Shown: positions 7,912-15,238 of the stretch, in pieces
Numbering within the stretch: the first letter of the stretch is position 1
How the letters are laid out: each line of letters begins with the position of its first letter
Source: Peptococcaceae bacterium
GTDB taxonomy: Bacteria; Bacillota; Desulfitobacteriia; Desulfitobacteriales; Desulfitobacteriaceae
NCBI GenBank assembly: GCA_031289815.1
Contig: JAITOS010000103.1
Span: 1 to 20,539, forward strand
Direction of reading: 5' to 3'
Length of the DNA stretch: 20,539 nucleotides
Notes under the pieces: model-generated
What the model was told of the DNA's origin: nothing
Seen by the model: the letters and a program-made list of their open reading frames with translations, nothing else
Database searches by the model: none
Translations under genes and position numbers: made by a program

Positions 7912-8728
7912 GATTTTCCCCCTTATTCATAAATTGCAGCACCTGGCTCGCTGTTTCTTCCACTGCTTTCCCCGTAACGTCGATGACCGGACAACCCAAG
8001 CGGCGCATGATTTTTCGTGAGAATTCCAATTCCTCCACGATCCGGTCGGTATTCGCGTAGCCCGAATTTTCCCCCAAGCCGAGCGTTTTCAGCCGTTCCG
8101 TGCGAATCTGCGTCAGCAATTCCGGGCGGATCACCAGCCCGATCACCTTTTGCAGCGGAATGGTAAACAGTTCCTCCGGCGGCATAACCTCCGGCACCAG
8201 GGGAATATTCGCGCATTTGATCCCTTTATGCGCCAGATACATACTCAGCGGCGTTTTCGAGGTGCGCGAGATTCCTACCAGGACGACGTCCGCGTAGAGC
8301 ATCCCCCGCGAATCCTTGCCGTCGTCGTACTTTACCGCAAACTCCACGGCTTCGATCTTGCGGAAATACTGTTCATCCAAACGGTGAACGACATTGGGAA
8401 TATGACTGGGATGCGTCCCCGTCTGTCTGGCGATAGCCTGAATGAGCGGTCCCAAAATGTCGATGGCAGTCATTCCCTTTTCCGCTACTCTTTTTTCCAA
8501 GTATTCCCTTAGTTCAGACAGCACGATCGTGTAAACAATCAAGGCCCCTTCCCCGGCGGCTTGTTCCAAAATATCATCCAAATAGGCGGCGTCCTGTACA
8601 TAGGACACGCGCCGGATGCGGGTACGCACGCCGCTAAACTGAGCGGCGGCGGCGCGGCTTACAAAATCGGCGGTTTCCCCTACCGCGTCAGAAATAACAT
8701 AAATGACCACCGGCTTCTCTGCTACCAC
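7901..8728 (-). CDS. PPDK regulatory protein (bifunctional Ser/Thr kinase and phosphorylase)
   Basis: The DUF299 family uses ADP to phosphorylate the regulatory Thr of PPDK (inactivation) and inorganic phosphate to remove it (activation); related proteins act on PEP synthase. The 275 residues start VVIYVISDAVGETA, the family signature, and contain a P-loop-like GISRTSKTPLS at residues 152-162. Location directly upstream of ppdK, with overlapping ends, makes PPDK rather than PEP synthase the likely target. The GTG start at 8728 has AGGAGAGG upstream. It lies 44 bp after the ccpN-like gene, the same pair as ccpN-yqfL in B. subtilis. The protein is cytoplasmic and all family motifs look intact. 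Confidence 0.96.
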   Translation of the reverse strand: MVAEKPVVIYVISDAVGETADFVSRAAAAQFSGVRTRIRRVSYVQDAAYLDDILEQAAGEGALIVYTIVLSELREYLEKRVAEKGMTAIDILGPLIQAIARQTGTHPSHIPNVVHRLDEQYFRKIEAVEFAVKYDDGKDSRGMLYADVVLVGISRTSKTPLSMYLAHKGIKCANIPLVPEVMPPEELFTIPLQKVIGLVIRPELLTQIRTERLKTLGLGENSGYANTDRIVEELEFSRKIMRRLGCPVIDVTGKAVEETASQVLQFMNKGENHVN

Positions 8729-8772
8729 AACACCTCTCCTTTCTACGCTAAAAAGCTATTTCTAAGCGCGCT

Positions 8773-9441
8773 TTACTTCATCTCGTTTAAGACAATCATC
8801 CGTTCATCCACTTCAGCGATCTCCGTAAAGATCTTGGTGACGGTGGTCTTGGTAAAGCGTCCTACGATCTCGTATTTGCCGCTGCCGTCTTCATCAACAA
8901 ATCCCTCCACGACAGGCAGGGTATCAATCTCATGCTGCACGATTTTGCGGGCAGCCTCGTGAACCGTTTCGTCCGGCGTCGTCACAATGATATTCGGCAT
9001 ACGGGTCATGATAACGCTGACCGGAATCTGCTGCAAATCGTTCTGTCCCAGAGCCGCTTTCAGTAAATCCTTCCGGGAAAGCATCCCCATCAGCACCCTG
9101 TCCCGGTCAATCACCGCCAGCCCCCCGGCGTCATGGGTAAACAAAGTAACGATCGCGTCATAAATGCTGCTTTCTTCGCAGACGGCCACCGAAATCGACA
9201 TAAAATCACCTACCCGCAACTGCCGCAAGCGTTTGGCCAGCTGAGAAAATTCGTTATTTTCCCGATAGGTATACCCTACCCGCGGCCTGGCTTCCAATAC
9301 CCCGGACATTGTCAAAATCGTCAGATCCGGCCGCAGCGTCGCCTTATTCAGATTCAGACAGGCGGCAATGCTTTCCCCGGTGATCGGACCGTCATTCCTC
9401 ACAATCTCCGCAATTCGTTTTTGCCGTTCGTTGAATTCCAT
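8773..9441 (-). CDS. ccpN: CcpN-like transcriptional repressor (HTH plus two CBS domains)
   Basis: The 222 residues comprise an N-terminal DeoR/winged-helix-type HTH (about residues 1-60, RQKRIAEIVRNDGPITGESI and NKATLRPDLTILTMSGVL) and two CBS domains (about 75-130 and 140-205), which in such proteins bind adenine nucleotides. In B. subtilis CcpN represses gluconeogenic genes (gapB, pckA) under glycolytic conditions. Gene order with the PPDK regulator and ppdK supports a role in controlling PEP/pyruvate flux here; direct regulation of this operon is inference. The ATG at 9441 has GAAGG close by and GAGG further upstream. No permutation or truncation is seen. Confidence 0.92.
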   Translation of the reverse strand: MEFNERQKRIAEIVRNDGPITGESIAACLNLNKATLRPDLTILTMSGVLEARPRVGYTYRENNEFSQLAKRLRQLRVGDFMSISVAVCEESSIYDAIVTLFTHDAGGLAVIDRDRVLMGMLSRKDLLKAALGQNDLQQIPVSVIMTRMPNIIVTTPDETVHEAARKIVQHEIDTLPVVEGFVDEDGSGKYEIVGRFTKTTVTKIFTEIAEVDERMIVLNEMK

Positions 9442-9477
9442 ACCTTCTTACCAACCTCAGATCAAATAAGTTACATT

Positions 9478-9507
9478 AATTTAGCTGTCTACCGTTAAAT
9501 AGTTCAA
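9478..9507 (-). promoter_or_regulatory. Possible promoter for the ccpN-PDRP-ppdK operon
   Basis: On the minus strand TTGAAC (9502-9507) is followed after 18 bp by TAAATT (9478-9483), about 37 bp before the ccpN start. Each hexamer matches consensus at 4 of 6 positions, so this is only a candidate. The rest of 9442-9665 is AT-rich and shows no gene. Confidence 0.35.
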
Positions 9508-9621
9508 CACATTTTCGCGTATTCCTTCTAAATGGAGCGGGGCCTGATGGAGAAACTTTATTTATGATAACTTTTATTGGTTTGTCTTGGCGCTGCTTTT
9601 CTTTTATATGTTATTTATCGT

Positions 9622-9660
9622 AAAAAATCCCTGCCGCCTTCATAAAATTTGGGCTGCGGC
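9622..9660 (-). terminator. Possible terminator after the Cdd1-family gene
   Basis: On the minus strand GCCGC (9656-9660) can pair with GCGGC (9633-9637) over a long loop, and six T residues (9622-9627) follow after a short AGGGA spacer. The stem is short and the spacing imperfect. Confidence 0.35.
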
Positions 9661-9665
9661 TGCTT

Positions 9666-9917
9666 TTAATCTTTCCAATTCCACCAGTTTTGCTTATCTG
9701 GCGGCAGCTGTCCGTCGTGGTCGGCGTAATGCACCGCCAAGCGGTAGCAGTACAAGGCGCACCTGTCCACAGGCCTTCCCTGCGCTATACAGTCGGCGGC
9801 ATAAACCTCATCGGGGCTTTGGCCTTTCAGCGATTCAATCGTGGGAAAGCCCGCTCTTGTCAAATGCTCCGCCATATTGTTCCCGATGCCGGAGATTTTC
9901 GTCAGTTCCGCTTTCAT
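9666..9917 (-). CDS. Cdd1-family helix-hairpin-helix protein
   Basis: This is a small protein of 83 residues with a helix-hairpin-helix motif (LTKISGIGNNMAEHLTRAGF, about residues 5-24) and the conserved ending WWNWKD. It matches the Cdd1 (pathogenicity locus) family named from a gene flanking the C. difficile toxin locus. The molecular function is unknown; the HhH fold suggests nucleic-acid contact. Two Cys lie in the middle (ADCIAQGRPVDRCALYCYR contains three in all). I use the ATG at 9917 because GGGAGG lies 8 bp upstream; the in-frame GTG at 9935 lacks a Shine-Dalgarno. The start lies one base after a TAG that ends a short open stretch (9919-9993), implying it once had a translationally coupled upstream neighbour. 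Confidence 0.8.
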   Translation of the reverse strand: MKAELTKISGIGNNMAEHLTRAGFPTIESLKGQSPDEVYAADCIAQGRPVDRCALYCYRLAVHYADHDGQLPPDKQNWWNWKD

Positions 9918-9918
9918 G

Positions 9919-9993
9919 CTATGCGCCTCCCGCACAGACGTACCAGTTCTTGCCCTTGCGGGTGACGCCGTCCGCCTGTTCGATTATTTCAAA
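9919..9993 (-). pseudogene. Possible 3' remnant of a lost gene coupled to the Cdd1 gene
   Basis: Between the end of the sugar-binding protein and the Cdd1 start, one minus-strand frame stays open for 24 codons. It ends ...NWYVCAGGA and TAG, with a single base before the next ATG. By eye 17 of its 24 codons end in G or C, as expected for coding DNA here, and the Cdd1 Shine-Dalgarno lies inside it, the usual layout for overlapping operon genes. A TGA at 9994-9996 closes the frame upstream. It has no start and no recognised family. Chance openness over 24 codons is quite possible, so this is inference. Confidence 0.4.
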
Positions 9994-11090
9994 TCATCCG
10001 CACTGTAATAACCGTCTCGGACCAGGACTTCCATATAGTTGTCCTTATCCACATAAATCGGGTTGCAAATGGAGGTCGGCACGACCTTGACCCCGTTGTT
10101 AAATCTTTCGGTGTCATTGGTTTTAGGCTCATTGCCCAGCAAAAGGTCGTCCGTCAGATTCACCACTCTGGTGGCCAGCGCTCTGGTGTCAATTAACAAC
10201 GACATCGACTGCTCGCCGTTGATAATGGCCTTTACACTGTCTATATCACAATCCATACCCGTGATCACGGGAAGGGGTTTTTCGTCGGTTCCGTAGCCGT
10301 TCTGTTTGAGCGCCGCGATGATGCCCAACGCCATGCTGTCGTTGGTGGAAAGCACCACGTCCAGCACTGCCCCGTCGCTGTAATATTGCTTCAGCAGCTC
10401 TTCCATGCGCGCGCGGGCGTTCTCGGTCGTCCAGTCCGCTATGGCCGTGGCTTCAAAACTCGTTTGCCCGCTTCTTATCACGACGCTGCCGTCGTCGATA
10501 TACTGCCCCAATACGCTCATTTGCCCGTCATAACATTCCGGCGAGGTGCTGTCGTCCGCGGCCCCGGAAAACAACTCCATATTTATGGGATAACCGCCGT
10601 GCTTTACCTGAAAATTTCCGGGATAATAGCCGCCTGCATTTAACTGAAAGGCTTCTTCGATATACCGCCCTTGCGCCAGCCCCACGTCATAATTGTCGAA
10701 CGTGCAGTAATAATCCACATATTCGGTGTCCATGATCAGCCGGTCATAAGCGATGACCTTGATACCCTTTTTCACCGCTTTTTCCAACACATCATTCAAT
10801 ACATAGCAATCCTTGGCGGCAATAATCAGCGCTTGGTAACCGGCGTCGATCATGCTTTCAATTTGCGCGATTTGCCGGTCGCTGTCGTCGTCCGCGTATT
10901 CGAGCGTTACCTTATAGCCCTTCGCTTCCAGCTGCTTTTTAATGTCGTCGCCGTCCTTGGTCCATCTGTCCACATCCCTCTTAGGCAGGCTCACGCCCAC
11001 CGTTTTCTCCCCGCTGTCCCTGCTGCACGCCGAAAGCGCCACCGCCATAACCAGCATCACGATAATTGCGATTATAGACCTCTTTTTCAT
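9984..11090 (-). CDS. ChvE-like sugar-binding lipoprotein (periplasmic-binding-protein fold)
   Basis: The 368-residue protein begins with a lipoprotein signal, MKKRSIIAI...ALSAC, with the lipobox Cys at residue 22, so it should be anchored outside the membrane. The mature part is a type I periplasmic-binding fold of the ChvE/xylose-binding class: GVSLPKRDVDRW at the start, IIAAKD, VIAYDRLIMDTEYVDYYCTFDN, VLSTNDSMALGIIAAL and VITGMDCD. The ligand is probably a monosaccharide; which one is not readable. I chose the ATG at 11090, preceded by GGGGAG at 7 bp. Its ATG overlaps the TGA of the histidine kinase (ATGA), so the two are translationally coupled. No ABC ATPase or permease is adjacent, which favours a sensing role with the kinase. 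Confidence 0.9.
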   Translation of the reverse strand: MKKRSIIAIIVMLVMAVALSACSRDSGEKTVGVSLPKRDVDRWTKDGDDIKKQLEAKGYKVTLEYADDDSDRQIAQIESMIDAGYQALIIAAKDCYVLNDVLEKAVKKGIKVIAYDRLIMDTEYVDYYCTFDNYDVGLAQGRYIEEAFQLNAGGYYPGNFQVKHGGYPINMELFSGAADDSTSPECYDGQMSVLGQYIDDGSVVIRSGQTSFEATAIADWTTENARARMEELLKQYYSDGAVLDVVLSTNDSMALGIIAALKQNGYGTDEKPLPVITGMDCDIDSVKAIINGEQSMSLLIDTRALATRVVNLTDDLLLGNEPKTNDTERFNNGVKVVPTSICNPIYVDKDNYMEVLVRDGYYSADDLK

Positions 11091-13705
11091 AAATAAACTC
11101 CCCTTTTTTTGTTGCAGTATTGCTTTATGGTATTGATACAAAGCTCAAAATCTATGGGCTTGGATAAATGGCTGTTCATGCCGCTGGCAAGAGCTTGATC
11201 GACATCTTCCTTCAAGGCGTTGGCCGTCATGGCGATAATAGGCACGCCGTTATCCTCCCGTGAAATTTGGCGGATAGCTCGGGTCGCTTTATACCCGTCC
11301 ATTTTGGGCATTTGCACGTCCATCAGGATGCAATCGTAATAATAAAGCGGAGAATTGGCGAATTTCTCGACCGCTTCCTCACCGTCAACCGCTTCCTCTA
11401 TCTCGACGCCGCTTTCAGATAAAAGCTCGGCGACGATCCTGCGGTTGATTTCCACGTCTTCCACTAACAGCAATCTTTTGCCCTCCAGGGATATTTCCTC
11501 TGCCTCAGGCCCGCCGCCCTCCTCTGACTGCGCCGTGTCCTCGGGTACAGTTGCGAATTTGACGGCAAAGTCAAAGTGGCTGCCTTCCCCGAGTTTGCTG
11601 CGCACCTCCATAAAACCGCCCATGAGCCCGACCAAATTATAGCTGATGGAAAGCCCCAGCCCCGAGCCTTCATAGCGCCTTGACAAAAATGAATCCTCCT
11701 GCTCAAAAGGCGTAAATATTTTACCGAGAAATTCTTCCGACATGCCTATGCCCGTATCGGTAACGCTGAAATTGAGCAGGAAAAAGTCGTCTGTTTTTTC
11801 GGCGCAAACCACGTCAATCGCTACCTTCCCGTTTTCTGTAAACTTTAACGCGTTGGATACCAAATTAATAATAATTTGCTTAATGCGGAACTCGTCGCCG
11901 AGCAACCGTCGGGGCACGCACAGATCGACGCTGGATACCAGCTCGTTATGGTTTTCCTGCGCTCTCAAAGCGAGCATACTCACGCATTCTTCTATAAGCT
12001 CCGCCACGTCCATCGGGGCGTAGCGAATTTCCGTTTTGCCCGATTCCATTCTCGACATTTCCAGGACGTCGTTAATGATATTCGATAAATGCGCGGATGA
12101 GGAAACGATCTTTTCAAAACGCTTGGTGCTTTCCCTCAGTTCCTTATCGTTCAGCCCCAGCTTGGCCAAACTCAAAATCGCGTTCAGCGGTGTGCGCAGC
12201 TCATGGCTGATGCGTGAAAGGAACTCGCTTTTGGCTTTGTTGGCGGAAAGCGCCCTATCTTTGACCAAAACCAACTCGGTGTTATCTAAAATAACAATCA
12301 GCGCGCCGTTTTTGCCTTCGTCATGGGCTATGCTGTTGCAGATAAACGAGTAACAGCGGTTTTCGCCGCCAATATCGAACCATTGCAGGCAGTTATATTC
12401 ACCCCCAGCGAGAATCGCGCTCAGCTCTTCTTTGAGGTCGGCATCCTCCTCATCCGTTTTTTCCAGCAGCTTTTGCAGAATATACGCGGTGGAAAAGCGC
12501 GAAAATGTCTGCTTGAAGTTATCATTGGCATAAGCGATATCGTATTCAGAGTCAAGAATGATCACCGCGGCGGGAATACTGTCAAAATAAAAGCCGATGA
12601 CGTCTAAGGTATTGTTGGTGCTATTGATCAGCTGCGCGAAAAAGCCGTCAAAACGCGAGGGATCTCCCCGCGCCGCCAAATTCCCCATGATGATGGCTTC
12701 AAACAGCGTCTTATTATCGGATATTAACGCTTCCAGCGCTGTCCGCATAGATTCGTAAGAGTTGCCCAAAACACCCATTTCATCTTTTCTGGCAAGAATC
12801 TCCCTGGGTATGTCGATGTAGATATTCCCGTTGGCGATTTCCCGTGAAATATCCGTAAGGCTCTTCACCGGCCGAACAATCGTTTTTTGCAGAATGAAGA
12901 ACACAACCAGAATGATAATCGTGGTAATCATCGCGGTAATGGTCACGATGGACAATAAAAACTGTTTCAGCTGGCGGCCTATCAATTCCAGGTTGATATC
13001 CGCGCCTATAACCGCGACAATGTTCCCGTAGCCGTCTTTTATGGGCGTATAGGAATAGCTCAACCCTCCTTTTTTATCGCTGTTGGTTACATAAACAGGC
13101 TCCCCGGTTTTGTAAACCTGCGCCAGCTCGGAATGATTCGTTTTGGCTTCAACCGTCCCCAAATCATCATTGAAAAGAACCCCCCTATCCCCCTGATAAA
13201 AAGTGTTATACACATAGACATAACCGTCTTCAAGCCCTAAGTCCGCAATAATGTAAAGGGTCTTAACGCCGGTGGAAATGCGGGCTTCTATCAGGCTCTT
13301 GGTGATGGAATAATATTTATCGTCTTTCAGGGCCGAAAGCTCTTCGCAATAGGCGGTTATCCTCCGCTGCGCTGCTTCGTATTCCGCGAGATCATCCCCG
13401 TCGGGGCGGGATTTTTCCATAGCGGCGATATATTCGCGGTCGGCAAGGAAGCGTTTCGCGTCCTCCGTGAAATTTTCTTTGTTTCTTAACGTCTCGACAT
13501 AAGGCAGAATACTCGCGTAGGAATACTGTGAAAGCAAGGTTCGGCTCGGGATGGACAATTTTTCTTTATATAAAGCGTCAAAGCTGGAATTGATAAAAAT
13601 AAAGCTCACTTCGGTGAGGATAAGCGCCAGCAAAAGTATGCCCACGAAAATAATTGTGAGCAGCTTCACATTTATAGAGAGCTTGTATCGCTTATTGTTT
13701 TTCAT
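11087..13705 (-). CDS. Membrane-bound hybrid sensor histidine kinase with receiver domain
   Basis: In order along 872 residues: TM helix about 15-38; an extracytoplasmic Cache-like sensor about 40-245, with YVYVYNTFYQGDRG and YTPIKDGYGNIVAVIGADI; TM helix about 249-272; HAMP about 273-330; a PAS-like segment about 370-480; HisKA with phospho-acceptor H501 in FLSRISHELRTPLNAIL; HATPase with NALKFTENG, DTGIGM and GSGLGLSIS; and a C-terminal receiver with acidic pair E749/D750, phospho-acceptor D796 in LMDVQMPKMDGY and K849 in LSKP. No DNA-binding output is attached and no response regulator or Hpt gene is nearby. The ATG at 13705 has AAAGG upstream. It is the first gene of a two-gene unit with the sugar-binding lipoprotein, the presumed input partner. 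Base use looks more AT-rich than in the DUF58 block upstream. Confidence 0.95.
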   Translation of the reverse strand: MKNNKRYKLSINVKLLTIIFVGILLLALILTEVSFIFINSSFDALYKEKLSIPSRTLLSQYSYASILPYVETLRNKENFTEDAKRFLADREYIAAMEKSRPDGDDLAEYEAAQRRITAYCEELSALKDDKYYSITKSLIEARISTGVKTLYIIADLGLEDGYVYVYNTFYQGDRGVLFNDDLGTVEAKTNHSELAQVYKTGEPVYVTNSDKKGGLSYSYTPIKDGYGNIVAVIGADINLELIGRQLKQFLLSIVTITAMITTIIILVVFFILQKTIVRPVKSLTDISREIANGNIYIDIPREILARKDEMGVLGNSYESMRTALEALISDNKTLFEAIIMGNLAARGDPSRFDGFFAQLINSTNNTLDVIGFYFDSIPAAVIILDSEYDIAYANDNFKQTFSRFSTAYILQKLLEKTDEEDADLKEELSAILAGGEYNCLQWFDIGGENRCYSFICNSIAHDEGKNGALIVILDNTELVLVKDRALSANKAKSEFLSRISHELRTPLNAILSLAKLGLNDKELRESTKRFEKIVSSSAHLSNIINDVLEMSRMESGKTEIRYAPMDVAELIEECVSMLALRAQENHNELVSSVDLCVPRRLLGDEFRIKQIIINLVSNALKFTENGKVAIDVVCAEKTDDFFLLNFSVTDTGIGMSEEFLGKIFTPFEQEDSFLSRRYEGSGLGLSISYNLVGLMGGFMEVRSKLGEGSHFDFAVKFATVPEDTAQSEEGGGPEAEEISLEGKRLLLVEDVEINRRIVAELLSESGVEIEEAVDGEEAVEKFANSPLYYYDCILMDVQMPKMDGYKATRAIRQISREDNGVPIIAMTANALKEDVDQALASGMNSHLSKPIDFELCINTIKQYCNKKRGVYL

Positions 13706-13838
13706 ATCCGCCTTTACCGCCCTTTACAAGAGCTGCCCCAAACATTCCGCATAAGGGTTTAGGGTCGTATCGCGTCATACAATTACTGTACACGGTTTTT
13801 TACAATAAAGCAAAATAAAACACACGAAAATTTCACCA

Positions 13839-13855
13839 TGTCACCGATTATGACA
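13839..13855. promoter_or_regulatory. Candidate operator upstream of the kinase operon
   Basis: TGTCA-N7-TGACA is a perfect 5-bp inverted repeat in the 196-bp gap before the kinase. On the minus strand it overlaps CATAAT (13847-13852), a possible -10 box without a recognisable -35. A second near-palindrome, TACAATTACTGTA, lies at 13778-13790. No regulator is known, so this rests on symmetry only. Confidence 0.3.
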
Positions 13856-13901
13856 AACCTGTAACAAACGAAAGCGATTCTTTACCGGCGCTGAACCCTG
13901 T

Positions 13902-15221
13902 TCACCGGCGAGCCTTGAACCACGAAAACCGCCGCCGCGGACGGAGCGGTCGCATCATCGCTTTGATCTGCGCCCGCTCCAGCTTTAGCGGCGCCGTTGC
14001 CCTTCCTTCTCGAAAACAGAGTACATCAATCTGGCGCGCCAGTTGGGCAAAGGCGCTGCGAACTCCCGCCTCTTCTTCAGGCACATAAGCCGCGCATAAA
14101 GCCGCTAAAAATTCACGCGGGGTTTGGCCGGGACGCCGCTCACAGCCGCACCGCCTGCCGCGCAGCTCCAAGCGGACAAAGACGCCGGCGCAGGTATTGA
14201 AGCGCGACAGCAGCAGGCGATAAAAGGAAACCTGTTGGCGCCAGCGCCGCCAAAGACTTCGCAGCACCTCCCACAGCGACGGCGTGTCCGCCTTGACCGC
14301 CGACATATTCCCTTGCAGCGTTCGCCAGCGCAGTCTCGATTTGCGGAAGCGGATCAGCAGCCAGAGGAACAGCGCGCCCAGTACGGCAAAAATCCCGCCT
14401 ATGCCCCCAAAAAACATCCAGACCGGCAGTTCCTCCGCCTCCCCTATGCTGGTCGGCGGGGCCACGGTCAGCGGCGGCGGTCCCTCTATCAGTCCGCCCT
14501 CCGGATCCAGGAGTAACGAAGCGAGATAGAGCAGCCCGCGCAGAAACAGGCGGAGAACCCACAGCGCCCCATCCCTGAGGGTACCCAGCAGCGCTAAGAT
14601 CGTCGCCAGCGCCGTCGGCAGAAAGATCAGCCCCAGCAGGACGGTCAGGAGGATCAGCAGGAGTAGCGCCGGGATCAGGATCCAGACTCCTTGCCGCGCC
14701 GTCTTCGCCGCCAGTCTCGCCTTGGCGGCGCTTTCACCCCGCAAAGAGGACAAGGCGTAAATATTCAGGCCGATCGCCAGCAGACACAAGCCATTGACCC
14801 ACGCCTCCGGCTGAAAGCTGGGAAAGAGCTGCGCGCCGAAGAACAAGGCAAAGCCGAAAATAGAAACGTCCGTGTACATGAGCATGACCCCGGCTTCCGC
14901 CGGTCTGCGCGCAAATCTCAGGCTGCGCGGCGCGGGATACAGGAAGATCACAGCCGCGACCGCGTAAGCGAACCAACCGGCGATATGGTGCGGCGCGAGA
15001 AACATGACCAGCTCGCTGAGCAAAGCCGCAACCGCGTTGACGCCAACCACCCGCAGCAGAGAACGATCCCGGCGCGCCAGCAGCTGATTGGCAAGCGCCG
15101 CGGCGAGTCCGCACAGCACATACAGCGGAAAGCTGAACCACATCTTCCCGGCGTCCGTCCCTTGAGAAAAGAGGATAAAGATGCAGTAAAACGCCGTCAT
15201 ATCACTAAAGAGAGGAATCAT
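13902..15221 (-). CDS. Polytopic membrane protein with DUF4129-like C-terminal domain, no transglutaminase core
   Basis: About 439 residues if started at ATG 15221; a TTG at 15242, overlapping the DUF58 stop as TTGA, is an alternative and neither has a strong Shine-Dalgarno. The N-terminal half contains five or six hydrophobic helices. A further pair of helices follows (ILIPALLLLILLTVLLG and FGGIGGIFAVLGALFLWLL), then an Arg-rich cytoplasmic tail with GQTPREFLAAL and ARQIDVLCFREGRA, resembling the DUF4129 domain at the end of TgpA-type transglutaminases. The periplasmic Cys-His-Asp transglutaminase domain usual between the helices and DUF4129 is not visible. It is third in a MoxR-DUF58 operon, and its function is unknown. 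Confidence 0.7.
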   Translation of the reverse strand: MIPLFSDMTAFYCIFILFSQGTDAGKMWFSFPLYVLCGLAAALANQLLARRDRSLLRVVGVNAVAALLSELVMFLAPHHIAGWFAYAVAAVIFLYPAPRSLRFARRPAEAGVMLMYTDVSIFGFALFFGAQLFPSFQPEAWVNGLCLLAIGLNIYALSSLRGESAAKARLAAKTARQGVWILIPALLLLILLTVLLGLIFLPTALATILALLGTLRDGALWVLRLFLRGLLYLASLLLDPEGGLIEGPPPLTVAPPTSIGEAEELPVWMFFGGIGGIFAVLGALFLWLLIRFRKSRLRWRTLQGNMSAVKADTPSLWEVLRSLWRRWRQQVSFYRLLLSRFNTCAGVFVRLELRGRRCGCERRPGQTPREFLAALCAAYVPEEEAGVRSAFAQLARQIDVLCFREGRATAPLKLERAQIKAMMRPLRPRRRFSWFKARR

Positions 15222-15238
15222 TTTAAACAGATAGCTTC

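Noticed and set aside
13871..13904. Terminator after the DUF4129-like gene
   Set aside because: A small TGAAC/GTTCA hairpin with flanking CCGG exists, but no T-run follows.
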